A stretch of 64,000 bases of DNA from Fratercula arctica (lineage: Eukaryota > Chordata > Aves > Charadriiformes > Alcidae): the NCBI GenBank assembly GCA_947846985.1, contig CANTUZ010000002.1, positions 11,453,587-11,517,586 of the forward strand, given 5' to 3'. A program made the translations under genes and the position numbers. Below the pieces are notes generated by a model. It made no database searches. It was not told where the DNA came from and saw only the letters and a list, made by a program, of their open reading frames with translations. Numbering within the stretch: the stretch's first letter is position 1; each line of letters opens with the position of its first letter. Positions 50,581 to 61,306 of this stretch are shown here, piece after piece.

Positions 50581-50684
50581 CTGACAACGTTAACTGACTT
50601 CATAATTACGGCCATTAAACTGCCTGAAAGAGGAGGAAGGTCTGAAACAGTCTTTGGTAACATTAAGTCTTTTTCACTGGAAGC
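50581..50684 (-). CDS. NCAPG2: NCAPG2 coding exon
   Basis: Acceptor TTTTTTAG, donor GTAAAT. Contains VSDLPPLSGSLMAVIMKS and then VNVV with a split R, matching mammalian LSDLPPFSRCLIGIIIKS and NVVR. Phase 0 in, phase 2 out. Confidence 0.95.
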
Positions 50685-52510
50685 CTAAAAAAGAAAAAAG
50701 TCAACAACTGTTGGAGATCAACAAGTGTACGTATGCAGAAAACATCAAAGCAAATCTGTATTTCAATAATCACACTAACCAAGATCTATTCTTAAATAAT
50801 TAGAAGAAACATTCATGTGTGTTCTTTGAACAGCCTTAATCCAATTGTGTGTGTACAAATAAACAAAACAAATTTAAATTAGAAAGGCTAAAACTAAACC
50901 AAATAAACAGTATTTGTACCAAGGCATATATTCTCCACAGTTCTGAACAGAAGTTTCATTTAACTACATTGTTGGCCACTATTTATAACGGCACAGCCTA
51001 CTAAACTCAAATGAGTATCTTCTGTGTCTCCATGTTTAACTATGCAGCCATAATTTCTAAAAATAACTTAATTGACAGCGATTTCCCGATTTGGTGTGTC
51101 AGCTTTTTTTGGTATTAAGTTCTGGCAAATATTTAGTTAGAACTGAATTTTGATTTACTGGTACAATAACCTGGGGACAGGGAAAACCCCAGCTCAGATG
51201 ACTCACTGCAATAAACATTCATAATCTATGAGTATGAATTTGCAGTATCATTCAAGACTATAAACTTTTATCTGCCGTATGAATAAAAAGCATGTTCTCA
51301 TCCCACAGCTGATGATACATTCATATTTGCAGGTAAAGCTCTGGTATTGTTTCAGTTCGTTCTGTAACGCTGAATCTTAGAAGCAGCTCTGTTGTACTCT
51401 GTACTTTCTGGCAACCTTTTATTGCTCTGTTTCTGACTTATCTAGCAACCAGAGTAAGAGCCTCTTCTAAAGAACCTCTGCATTTCCTTGTTAGTTCTCA
51501 AAGCTTCCTATCTTACTAGCCGTATTTACTCCTAACACTACATGCATCAGTAACACACATTGGGAATGTTACCCTTCTCCTTTAAGGGCAGTAATGGTTC
51601 CTTGAACTTTTAGTACATACAATAACCTCTGTCTATATATTTCTTTCAGTATTAGAGCTTCTTTCTTTATGTTACAGAGAAACTCAGATGAGATATTTGT
51701 AAATCCTCTAGACAAAAAAACTGAGGAACCAAAACCAGATATGGTATGAGAAATGGATCTGTATTGAAGCAGAGAACGCAGAAGTGACCAGCGCCAAGCA
51801 AGACATCAGCCTGCTTTGGAACAGGATTACAGAACTTTATGGGACAGTTCCAAGAATAGGGAACAGGAATCTTTCAGAGATCAGTGGTTCACTAATGCTG
51901 GGTGAGACGAAGTGAGGTGCATTTAGAACAATCATTCTTCCTCCTCCTTTCCCTGAGCTTTCATAGCTGAACGCAACATTGTATGGTATGGAATATGCCT
52001 TTGGTCAGTTTGGGTCAATGGTCTTGGCTGCTGCCCACGTGATTACTTTTTTTTAGGGCAGGGGTGAAGGGAAGAGAGAAAGACTTGACACTCTGCAAGC
52101 CCTGTTCAGCAACAGCCAAAATGAACTGCTGTGCCCTCAACTGTGTTTTAGCCACAATATGAAACCACAGCACAGTAGAGACCACTGTGAAGAAAGTTTA
52201 CTCCTTCCCAGCCAGACCCAGTACAAATACATATAGACAGAACATCTCAAAAAACATGTGATTAATCTCCAACACTGCCTAATTTCTAAATTCTTCTGTG
52301 AGAGGCAGATAGTGAACTAGGTATCAGGACAACTCTGTTCTTACACTGCTGTATTTGTAAGTTATGGAAAATAAAATTTCCTCTTTGTTCCAGGCCAACA
52401 CACAAAACCTTGATCTGCAGTACTAAGATCACCCTTTTTGAATGCAGCAGTATTGTTCCAACAAAACATTTACAAGGCAATAGGTGCAAAAAAGTCAGCA
52501 TTAACTTTAC
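50685..52510 (-). other. NCAPG2: NCAPG2 intron (1.8 kb)
   Basis: Between the GTAAAG donor at 52,510 and the TTTTAG acceptor at 50,685. No repeat or gene recognised. Confidence 0.8.
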
Positions 52511-52654
52511 CTTCTGTAGCACATAATTTATCTCTGCTACTATTGCAGCCAGGAGAGTAGAAAATACACCTTGGTGAACTGCTGGGCAAGATGAATGCCA
52601 GCACTGGACTGCATGTATGAATTCTCCAAGAGGCATTTCAATAGAGTGAATCAA
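52511..52654 (-). CDS. NCAPG2: NCAPG2 coding exon
   Basis: Acceptor TGGTTTTAG, donor GTAAAG. Reads LIHSIEMPLGEFIHAVQCWH, then a HQGVFSTLLA segment and EINYVLQK. Mammalian counterpart segments are PLHEFITAVQSRH, HRGVLSTLIA and EISHQLRK. 48 codons, phase 0 at both ends. Confidence 0.95.
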
Positions 52655-53036
52655 CTAAAACCAAAGAAAAACAGATCATTTTTTTTAGATTGCTTGGGTA
52701 CAACTGAAATATTTCAGCAAGCTTCTCTGTGAAGAAGTGCAGGTCACACCTTGAAAGTTATTGAGGTATTCTAGTCACCTGGGATCAGAAAGAGAATCAG
52801 TAACACGTTTGGGAAGCCTATTCATAAATTTGGGAGGAACATAGAAAACAATGGTTGTAACAAAGAACTGCAATGTTTTTCAGAAGTCCATAAAAGCAGA
52901 CCATCACATTTTCCTGATCCACCCATCTCACTACTATCTATACAAGAAGCTAACTTTTCTGTGAAGATAGGAAGTTCTAAAGACCTTTAGGACATCATAC
53001 ATATTTTGAAGCTGGTATAATTCAGGCTGAAATAAA

Positions 53037-53046
53037 TAAATAAAAG
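53037..53046. repeat. short (AAAT)n run
   Basis: A few AAAT units in the NCAPG2 intron at 52,655-53,393. The rest of that 0.7 kb intron is unremarkable. Confidence 0.5.
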
Positions 53047-53393
53047 AATGACAATTTCTCCTCCCTCTCAAGATTATAATATATATATAATCAAATCCTT
53101 TGCTCTGGCTTGAGCAAGTTTGTTTAATTGCAGACAAGTTTAATAACCTATGAGTACTAGGGTAGTTCAGGATCATCGATAACAGGGTGCATTGTTCTCC
53201 ATTTTACTGTTCTTTCTGTCATGATGAAACCAACAACGGATAAAAAAAACTCCATCAGTAACAAGGAAATTTAGAAAATTCAACTGAAAATTTAATCAGA
53301 TGCTGACTCGAATAATAACCTCAAAATATCTAACACAGTTGCGTAAAAAACATGGGTACACATGAGGTAGCAATTTCAAGTGTAACGTGATAC

Positions 53394-53578
53394 CTGAATC
53401 CCTTCTTCCTGTTGTTTCTTGAGTCTACGTGCCACGCATTCTAAAACTTTCTGGAAGACCGTCTGTACAGCATAGAGAAGATTTGCCGCTTCATCTGTCT
53501 CAGTATTCTGAGTTAAAGAAGCTTCAATAATTTCTTTTAGAGAATACAGTAATACTGGAGCACAAAAGCCACCTCTCT
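53394..53578 (-). CDS. NCAPG2: NCAPG2 coding exon
   Basis: Acceptor TTTGCTAG, donor GTATCA. Codes for YSLKEIIEASLTQNTETDE and then VFQKVLECVARRLKKQQEE, closely matching mammalian LDILKEITGSSLIQKTDSDE and VFQKMLECIARSFRKQPEE. 185 nt, phase 1 in, phase 0 out. Confidence 0.97.
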
Positions 53579-54104
53579 CTAGCAAAAGAGATAAATACCA
53601 CCATATAAAAATTGTAATGAGATATTCTTCATGTACAATCTTAGAATGAAACTCAGTTAAATATCATAAATAGCTATAGTTTACAAGTGTAGATGATATA
53701 TGCAGATTCTGAGAATCCTCATCTGAAGTATTCATACAGTTCCATCAATACTTTAAGTATAAATCCAGCATTCCTTCCAATTCTTGAAGTATAGGATTAA
53801 AATTGTAGATTCTTCAGGAACTGAGCTCTAATTCTGTCTGTACTGTAGATGTAACTTTCCAAATGTGAGCCAAATTTAAATAGTGCTACATTGTTGTTTC
53901 CTAAAGCATAACGATGCATATTTACCAATATACATATATCACTTTATATATATTAAATACCGCTTTATATATACAGAAAAAACCTTATATAGTAATAACT
54001 GGAATGGAAGAGTAAGGAAGAGACATCAGTTATCAACAGTAATACAGTTCTGGGTTGGTTCTCTGTTCGTTTTCAGTTTTCTGAAAAGCTGCTGTAACTT
54101 TTAA

Positions 54105-54157
54105 CCATAGAATCATAGAAAAGTTTGGGTTGAAAGGGACCTTTAAAGGTCATCTTG
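54105..54157 (-). mobile_element. CR1 LINE 3' tip in NCAPG2 intron
   Basis: About 50 bp only: CATAGAATCATAGAAAAGTT followed by TGGGTTGAAAGGGACCTTTA on the plus strand, the reverse complement of the CR1 3' terminus. It stops abruptly at a dinucleotide microsatellite. It lies between the exons at 53,394 and 54,353, in the same sense as NCAPG2. Confidence 0.85.
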
Positions 54158-54159
54158 TA

Positions 54160-54160
54160 T

Positions 54161-54192
<32 letters not shown>

Positions 54193-54208
54193 CACACACA
54201 CCCCCCCA
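54160..54208. repeat. compound (TG)n(TA)n(CA)n microsatellite
   Basis: TG units, then about ten TA units, then CA units and a C run. The TG and CA arms are complementary around the TA core, so the tract is one long perfect inverted repeat that can extrude as a hairpin or cruciform. It sits about 150 bp from an NCAPG2 exon, directly at the truncated side of a CR1 tip. Confidence 0.93.
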
Positions 54209-54352
54209 TATTATTGGTACTAGCTAGCATAAGCTGTAAATACTATTTTTTGAGAAACAGACTCCAAAATGCTAAAAGCAATAGTTCTGCTAATATAAGA
54301 AAAGTCAGCTAAGTGTAAATGGAGATGTTGATGTTAGTGTGAAATATTGTAC

Positions 54353-54452
54353 CTGTTTGTATAACTGAAAGAGCCATATCTAAAAGCTGTGCTTGAAACG
54401 TGATATCGCCCAGGCCAACCATTATGACATCTTTACATACTGTCAGGTAGGC
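54353..54452 (-). CDS. NCAPG2: NCAPG2 coding exon
   Basis: Acceptor TTTTCTAG, donor GTACAA. Reads AYLTVCKDVIMVGLGD, then a less conserved stretch ending SVIQT plus one base. Mammalian NCAPG2 has TYLTVCKDVVMVGLGD here. Phase 0 in, phase 1 out. Confidence 0.97.
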
Positions 54453-57032
54453 CTAGAAAAGAGATGCAAAAGTATATGAGAAGCAAAATTTATATAAAGT
54501 AACTGCTCAGTAAAACCTAAAAATAATAAAACTGCAAAATCTTAGCCAAGTTGCCCAGAAAGCTGGTGCATCTTCTTGGAGTTACTCAGTTCGCAACCTT
54601 TGAAAAGCATAAGTTTCCAAACAGTTCTCCAAATGCTTCCATTGCCCTTTCCTCCAGTAAACACAGTTTTTCAAAAGGTGATAAATCCTCTCTCTTTTTA
54701 CACAGGCTCAGATCAGAAGCATTGATACTTAACATTTACCAAGGCAGAATATGACATCTATACCTATCTTGAATAGCAAAATTAAAAATAGAATACAAAA
54801 AGAACTTTTCCCTACAGACACACACACGTTAGATACTAAGCAGATTATAATACTAATGTACAGACAGAGTAGAGTAGAGAATTTTTAACCAGTCTATGTA
54901 TGCGTGAGCTGGGTAGTTCATGGAAACTGACTGCGACTAAAGTTAGTCCTAATCTTACCCTTGACCAAAATCTGAAAGGACTCATAGCTCAATGCTAAAA
55001 TCCACCATGGGTCAAGTAACATGTCATGGGAATGTAACAGAAAACAATTCAAAACAGGCTAAAAAATGCTCACATTATATAATCAAATGCTTTCTGTGAA
55101 GGGCAAAAGAAGATAAGGGACAAGGGACACTGTCAGTGACAACACTAGGGTTTGTGTCAAAGCGCCTATCAGCCTCACTCAACAAATCAGTGGCCTAGAG
55201 AGAACGGCCCCCCAGTGAATCCCTGCCCATAACAGCAAGTGCAAAACTGAGTAACAGACCAAGCAGAGGAGGAAGAGCGAAATGGGAAAGAATGGGATAC
55301 GTCATGGGGAAAGTGATAGAGAAATGTAAGTGGAAAAAGAAGAGACATCCCAATCCCCTCTCAAATGCAACAGCATTAAAGAAGCAACTGTAATTATTGT
55401 ATATTATATGGATATTTTGAGACAAACTAGGTTTGCTTTTAATGTCAGTGTTGCTACCAAATATACACTCCAAACAATTAAAAAGCACAATCGATACCTC
55501 ATCCCAATAAAAAACAGTACACTAAGGTGAGAAGCAAATAGGAGTTGCTTCACAAGCATGTGGCTTATTACAGGAGATGCAAGAGGCCTGGATTCTCTTC
55601 TTGACTTCCAGACAAGTCACATCAGTCTTTACACCTCACTTTATTCTCTGGAAATAACGATGCAAATGGACTTTAAGATCTACTACTAAAGATCATTGTT
55701 TCATTACTGGCTAGTCAAGTAATATGTCAGATGGGTTTAAAGGTGACAACTGCCTATCTTATTGCTTATCAATAAAGTTGTATTTCCATTCTGTATTTAA
55801 ACCTAGGAAATCGATCGTAAACATTCTGGTAATGCTGGTAAAGATTTTGTTTCTTGTCTTTCTATAAGGTTGAGTTCAGTGCCTCCAAACTTTTGAAAAA
55901 TCACTATAAAAGAGTTATGCCATGCATATTAAATTTTCCATTCAGAGAGGAGAGACAATAGCATATAAAACACACAAGAAACCTGTACCAGGAACAACTC
56001 CAACACTTGTATGAGTTTACTATCTCTTTATACTTTTCAAAAAGCGATTTGGCTGCTGCAGCAGGATTTAGTACAAGACTGACCTCCTCATTAAATTCCC
56101 AGATAACTCACACCCTTCCTCTCTGCTGACTTCCAAAGATACGTTCTATGGGACTCAGCACTAGAATGAAGCATACTGAATTCCTCAAGGTATAATTTTA
56201 CCTCTTTCTTTTGGGAAAGCAGGAAGGAAAGAAAGGAAGGAAGCAAGCAAGAAAACATGATTAGATTTGAATCCTCTCTCATAATCACACAACCTTCCTG
56301 GCCCTTTAAGTCATCTATTGTGCTATTCAACACAATGAATGCACCTCAGTGATTCTATGTCATTTCCAGGACCTTCTATGCTACAGAAGAACAGGCTATT
56401 AAGTGCTAGCAAACCACGTAACTATGCCCTTGTTTCCAGCAACTAATTTTCTTCTTTTCAGAACTGAGATTCACTGACAATCTTAACTTTATGTTAATGC
56501 ACTTTTAATAAAACGGTATAAACATTACCTATATTTAATATGGGGGATGAGAGACTGAGGACAAGAATTACTTGTTAGAAACCTAAGATTTGGGAGATGC
56601 AGGTTACATCACCTGCTGTGCTAGACATCTATTGAGTGGGCATTTTCACAAGTGTGAAACAAAACACATCAACAGATATGATGAGAATATATATTATGCA
56701 CTGCCAGGTGAAAAAAGTTTAGATAAGAACAAAGTATTATTGCCTCCAACTACTTGATTTAATTGCTAGGGTATGCACAATTATATTTTTATATTTCTAC
56801 GTTTATAAAATATAAAGGTTATAACTAAACTCAAAGCAATTTAAAAAAAAAAGTGTGTGATTTTAAGCAATCCAAACTGTAGCCTCAGAACAACCAAGAC
56901 TGTATTTCATTAGCTCATTCACTTGCTGGGCTCCAAAAACTCCAGTGCACTATGTTTGTCAATATACAATTGCTACATATATGGCTTTTCGTGTTGGCAG
57001 CAGTTTGATGTTCGTTACAAGAGACCTCTAAC
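54453..57032 (-). other. NCAPG2: NCAPG2 intron (2.6 kb)
   Basis: Bounded by GTTAGA donor and TTTCTAG acceptor. Contains a purine-rich AAGG-type tract at about 56,219-56,255 and otherwise unremarkable AT-rich DNA. Small open frames (54,551, 55,195, 55,330, 56,091) show no similarity to anything I know. Confidence 0.75.
56219..56255. repeat. (GGAA)n/(GCAA)n purine-rich simple repeat
   Basis: Imperfect GGAAGGAAAG and GGAAGCAAGCAAG units in an NCAPG2 intron. Confidence 0.7.
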
Positions 57033-57176
57033 CTGGATAATTAATTCAGAAACGTTACGGTGGTTTGGAATGCCATCCTCTTGATCACTTGCTAGTATAA
57101 AAGGTACAACTTGGCTTTCTATCCAAGCACCTGTCTCCTTCAGAAGAGAGAGGCAATCTTTTCCTTCTTCAGAAAA
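57033..57176 (-). CDS. NCAPG2: NCAPG2 coding exon
   Basis: Acceptor TTTTCTAG, donor GTTAGA. Reads FSEEGKDCLSLLKETGAWIE, then QVVPFIL, DQED and ELIIQ. Mammalian segments at this place are FCSEGKVYLSMLEDTGFWLE, KILSFI, DQEED and QIIQ. 48 codons, phase 0 at both ends. Confidence 0.95.
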
Positions 57177-57286
57177 CTAGAAAAAAAAAATTAGTAGTTG
57201 TTTACCAACGGTCTTCCCAATTCTTCTGGAATTTCCTTATGCTGTCAGCTGTAATTCCAGCTAACAATGAAAAGGTATAACCATAC

Positions 57287-57403
57287 CTTGTTCTGAAGAT
57301 GAATACTCAACCTGCAAAAGAGGCTGAAGGCTCTTAGGCCAGTTGCTTGATTGCAGCTACCACAACCTGCATCAGTTGCTTTCAGAACTGAGCCAAGAAC
57401 CTC
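57287..57403 (-). CDS. NCAPG2: NCAPG2 coding exon (fast-evolving)
   Basis: Acceptor ATTTCAG, donor GTATGG. The second half, GLRAFSLFCRLSIHLQNK, matches mammalian AFGLHCRLSIHLQHK well. The first half (EVLGSVLKATDAGCGSCNQA) aligns only in length with the poorly conserved mammalian loop. 39 codons, phase 0 at both ends. Confidence 0.93.
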
Positions 57404-57915
57404 CTGAAATATCAAGGTTTACATTTATATTTTCCAGAAAATCTTTTCAAATGTGTCTTTTCTCAGCAGCTCTAAACAAAAAATTAAAAAAAACCAACCA
57501 AACAAAAAAAACCCACCAAATCCCCGAAAAACACAAATCTGGAAAAAAAAACCCAAATCAAAAAGCCAACAGGTATGTTTTCAATTTCTCTAATTTGCAA
57601 TTGATTTTCAAGCTATTCCTTCCATGTACATTCAAAAACTCAGGTGTCCCTTAAAAATGCTCAACACTAGACCACAAAAATTTTGAGACATCTAAAAATG
57701 ACAAGCTGGTTAAAATCTGCCATCTACAAACAATTCTGAACTATTATACTTCTAGTTTAGAATATTTGTTTGAAGTACAAATCAAAAGGAAAATCTTTTA
57801 ATAAAGGGATCATGAATCTGATTTTTTTATTGTTGCAGGCCTTTAGTTTGACTCAGCCAATATATGATATTAAGCACTATTTTATAAGCATTGTTTATGG
57901 TAAGGAGAATACTAC
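57404..57915 (-). other. NCAPG2: NCAPG2 intron (0.5 kb) with A-rich tract
   Basis: Between the exons at 57,287 and 57,916. Holds an A-rich, CA-interspersed stretch at about 57,478-57,560 (AAAAACCAACCAAACAAAAA and similar), which on the transcribed strand is U-rich. No other element seen. Confidence 0.8.
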
Positions 57916-58089
57916 CTTTGCAGCACTGAGAGTTTTCAAAAGCTTCTTCAGTTTCTTTTTGGGAACAGAGAGTAGGCAACCACGATTAAAAGGATGAGTC
58001 AATAAATATTCAATGTAATCAATTGCTAATTCTGGCTTCGATTCTTGTGTTACATGGATACGTACTCGTCGTTCAGTTGTTTTAATACT
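57916..58089 (-). CDS. NCAPG2: NCAPG2 coding exon
   Basis: Acceptor CGTTTAG, donor GTAGTA. Contains RRVRIHVTQ, KPELAIDYIEYLLTHPFNRG and CLLSVPKKKLKKLLKTL. Mammalian NCAPG2 has GRVQIHDT, KPELALVYIEYLLTHPKNRE and CLLSAPRKKLNHLLKAL. 58 codons, phase 0 at both ends; the most conserved block of the C-terminal half. Confidence 0.98.
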
Positions 58090-58260
58090 CTAAACGAGAA
58101 GAAAGCACGAAGACAGTACAAAACTGTTAGTATCTTACTTTACAACTAATTTCACAGCAGAAAAATATGGCATTAAAGTGGCTTCTTCTATTAAAAAAAA
58201 GCACAATGCCTTTATGAAATCTAGCAATTCCTTAATTCTTTGATGTATGCATATGCACAC

Positions 58261-58414
58261 CTTTCTTGGGGTTAGCTTGTCAGACAGCCAATCACAGGCT
58301 AATTCCATAATATGTCCCACTTGGCCCCAGCGACACATGCAGTCTATCAGGGTTGAATATTTGCTTTGGTCAGCTCCATTGTCAATATTTCTGAGTCTGG
58401 CAATCACACCACAG
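58261..58414 (-). CDS. NCAPG2: NCAPG2 coding exon (weak donor)
   Basis: Acceptor TTTTAAG. Reads CGVIARLRN, then STLIDCMCRWGQVGHIMELA and DWLSDKLTPRK before the donor GTGTGC. Mammalian match: CGVISTLRS, CTLLDCLCSWGQVGHILELV and NWLP. Phase 2 in, phase 0 out. The donor lacks A at +4 and T at +6, so it is weaker than its neighbours, but protein length and phase fit. Confidence 0.95.
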
Positions 58415-58426
58415 CTTAAAAGAAAA

Positions 58427-58442
58427 CAAACAAACAAACAGA
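58427..58442. repeat. (CAAA)n microsatellite
   Basis: About four CAAA units (AAACAAACAAACAAACA) within the polypyrimidine side of the intron ending at 58,415. On the transcribed sense it is TTTG repeats just upstream of the acceptor. Confidence 0.75.
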
Positions 58443-58688
58443 GACACATTAGCTTTACATCCATCAGTGCAGAAATAATTCAAAGAAAATCAACCAGCAC
58501 AATACCAAAAAAGATGCACCGATAGCTCAAAGACATATTTGCACCTCACAGATCTTACTGACGTACTGAATTCGTTTAGTGGGTCAATTTATCCAAATGG
58601 GCATTTAATATGTTGAGTTGTGAAAAATTAAAAAATACACTCAACAAAAGATTTCTTGTCATTCATATTTTGGATTGAAAAATAGTAC

Positions 58689-58759
58689 CTGAATGTAGGA
58701 ATAGCAGCAGGGGGCATAAAGGATGCCAGAATAACCAATGGAGTCATGCAACGCTCATC
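58689..58759 (-). CDS. NCAPG2: NCAPG2 coding exon
   Basis: Acceptor TATCTTAG, donor GTACTA. Reads DERCMTPLVILASFMPPAA and IPTF with a split S, matching mammalian DDRCKIPLFMLMSFMPASA and PPFS. 71 nt, phase 0 in, phase 2 out. Confidence 0.96.
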
Positions 58760-60535
58760 CTAAGATAAAAAAAAGTACACTATATGATGTACATTTACAG
58801 ATGCACACAAAGCTAAAGACAGTACTGAAAAATTATGACTAAATTATCTCAAATTAAGTATTTCCCTTTTTTACTAGAAGTGGAACTGGAAGAAGCTCAT
58901 AACAACACGTGGCTTGCAATCTGAAACTTCTGATTCCTATTCTCAGAGGTCAATTATCAATTATCATTCAGCTTTCTGACAAACTGTCAGAACAACTACC
59001 ATGAATAATTATGGCTCCATTAGCTTAATAACCATTGCAAAAGAAATAACGGTTCTAGCTTACATTTTCTCTACTAGAGGCTAATATTTAATTGCACAAT
59101 CACGACACCATCTAATTCCTCTCAAGTAACTAGCGCCTTAAATGAATATTCATTTCCACCAGAAATGTATAAGACAGACAGTAAAGGAAAGGGTGCTTAT
59201 CTAACAATGTTAACATAAAATGCATTACAAGTTGTTATAACACACAAGGTCTAGACCATGACACCGTTTCACTCAGATCATATAGAGAACAATCTATGTT
59301 AAAGGCTCTTCAAAAATCGTATACTGTATGTCCAAGCTTCATAAATACAATCAAATGAAATTATTACCTACTTAGACATTTGGAGAGCTAAAGCGTTTTA
59401 AAGATGATTTTTCAAGGTACACTTAAAAACATATTTGTAGCTTTTCAGGAAAGAGACAAGCTGCTTCAATCTGTAGTCTTTTAGAAACTAAGCCTCTGAT
59501 GACAGGTCTTTTTAGATCCAAGCTGCTTACTCACTGTAAGAATATCAAAGTCAAACAGGTTGCTTGCTAAAGCTGGTTATCTTGTCTGCTCACCAGAACC
59601 TTTCAGGAGGGATGGTACATCCTCTACCAAAAAAGATTTGGAATGTCTTTGAAAACTTCGAAATGCTTTCAGGGTATAGAGAGCATCTGGTATATTTATG
59701 CTGCAGAATATTATGTAACAATGAATTGCTTTCCACTCCCTGCATATCTAAAGCAAACTTGAATGTTGTTAAGTATAACAGCCAGCATAACTCAGTATAC
59801 TTCAGCATAAAAGCCATAAACAAACAAACAAAAAAATGTCCAGTAGATAATCCTTCTAAATGCACTACAGAGTGCAGCAGATACTATTAGCCACTATCAA
59901 AAGATAGCATCCTGAAGAATCACAGTAGAACAATTAAAAAGATCAAGCAAACTGAAAATATGAAAATGACTGTTTTTAATTAATTGTTATATCAAACCCA
60001 AACAATAAATAAATGCATCAAAAGATCATTAGAGAGTAGAATCAAATTAACAGTAACTAAACATAAGAAAGTGAAAAAGGAGCCTCAGCTGCTTCAGCTG
60101 CCTGTTCCAGCAGCTGGATCACAATAAGAAGTGGTGGTAGTAGAGGTGTTTGAGGGGGGAACAGGTGGAAAAAACATGTGGACTCTCATCTACACTGAGT
60201 AGTTTTTCTGCAATGGCATATTTTCAGTTACTGATTTCCAAAAATTCCAAAAACATTCACAAGAATAGAAAAGTACAAAAACATTACAAGGAGAGCAATT
60301 TATTGCACAAGTATTTGTGTGTTGACTATTTAGCTAACGGTTCATCAGTCAGATCTTGCAATTGGAGAATAGCTTCTACCCATTTGTGGAATTCCAAGAA
60401 ACTTGCTATTGTTTATGTTTTGTAGCAACAATGAAAAAGAATACTTAATGCCATGAAAATAGGTAAAAGACATAAAACATGAAAGCATCTGAGGAAAAGG
60501 CTGAGCACTTACAGGAACACCTAGGCTTTCTTTAC
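58760..60535 (-). other. NCAPG2: NCAPG2 intron (1.8 kb)
   Basis: Donor GTAAAG at 60,535, acceptor CTTAG at 58,760. The open frames on both strands around 59,564-59,890 overlap each other and show no similarity. No repeat family recognised. Confidence 0.8.
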
Positions 60536-60709
60536 CTTAAATACTTTAAAATATTCAGGAAGTACAGAAGCAAATTTTCTGATAGCATAATCTTTTGCCT
60601 CTTTGTTGTGATCTAGTGCTTTCTGAATACTTCTCCAGAGAATTACAGCAACCTCCAATAAACTTGCCATGCTGGTCACATCGTTTATTGATAAGACATT
60701 ATTCAAGAC
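60536..60709 (-). CDS. NCAPG2: NCAPG2 coding exon
   Basis: Acceptor ATTTCAG, donor GTAAAG. Reads VLNNVLSINDVTSMASLLE, AVILWRSIQKAL, NKEAKDYAIRKFASVLPEYF and KVFK. Mammalian match: VLDKTLSVNDVACMAGLLE, VILWKSI, NNKEAKLYTINKFASVLPEY and LKVFK. 58 codons, phase 0 at both ends. Confidence 0.98.
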
Positions 60710-61190
60710 CTGAAATACAAACACGTGGATGATATTACCTATTATATTCTCAAATATAAATTTAGGTTAAAATACGGTTTCAAAAAAAACCTGAAAATCC
60801 TTCTATTCATTTCACAAAGGCATTGAGTTTGTCATAGAACATGAACTCCACAATTCATTCTCACTCTCTCTATATAACTTGAGTCATCTTGCGACATTAA
60901 TTTTTTTGAATAATTTAATTGCAGAATCAAACCAATTTATAATTAGTACTTGAATTAGGGAAGTATTCATTTAAAATATGCTTCATATTCCTTCTATCTT
61001 ATTCTAGCTACTTCACCAAATTTCTGCTATTGCAGGCCATGAAAACCCCATAGTGGCAGTTCTCCCCTTCTAATTCCACAGATGCCCAAGTGCCTTCCTT
61101 CAGATTTCTGTCTTATCATTAACTGCCCATGTCTTAGATTAAGCACCACAGAAAAGTTACCAGAACTTATCATAAAGTGGACTTTCTTAC

Positions 61191-61306
61191 ACTTGTATTC
61201 TCCTTTTCACTTTCGTCATCATCATCATCGCTATCCTGAAGACTGTCTTTCATTGCTTTCTGGATGCAGGCATTCAAGCAGCGCCGAATAGTAAGCATCA
61301 ATTTAG
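61191..61306 (-). CDS. NCAPG2: NCAPG2 coding exon with acidic loop
   Basis: Acceptor AAATGTAG, donor GTAAGA. Codes KLMLTIRRCLNACIQKAM, then the acidic loop DSLQDSDDDDDESEKENTS. Mammalian NCAPG2 has IRHCLNACIQRAV followed by a glutamate-rich loop EDEEEEDGREKENV. In the bird the acid run is aspartate encoded by a short GAT repeat. The loop is likely disordered, with serines in acidic context that suit CK2. Phase 1 in, phase 0 out. Confidence 0.96.
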
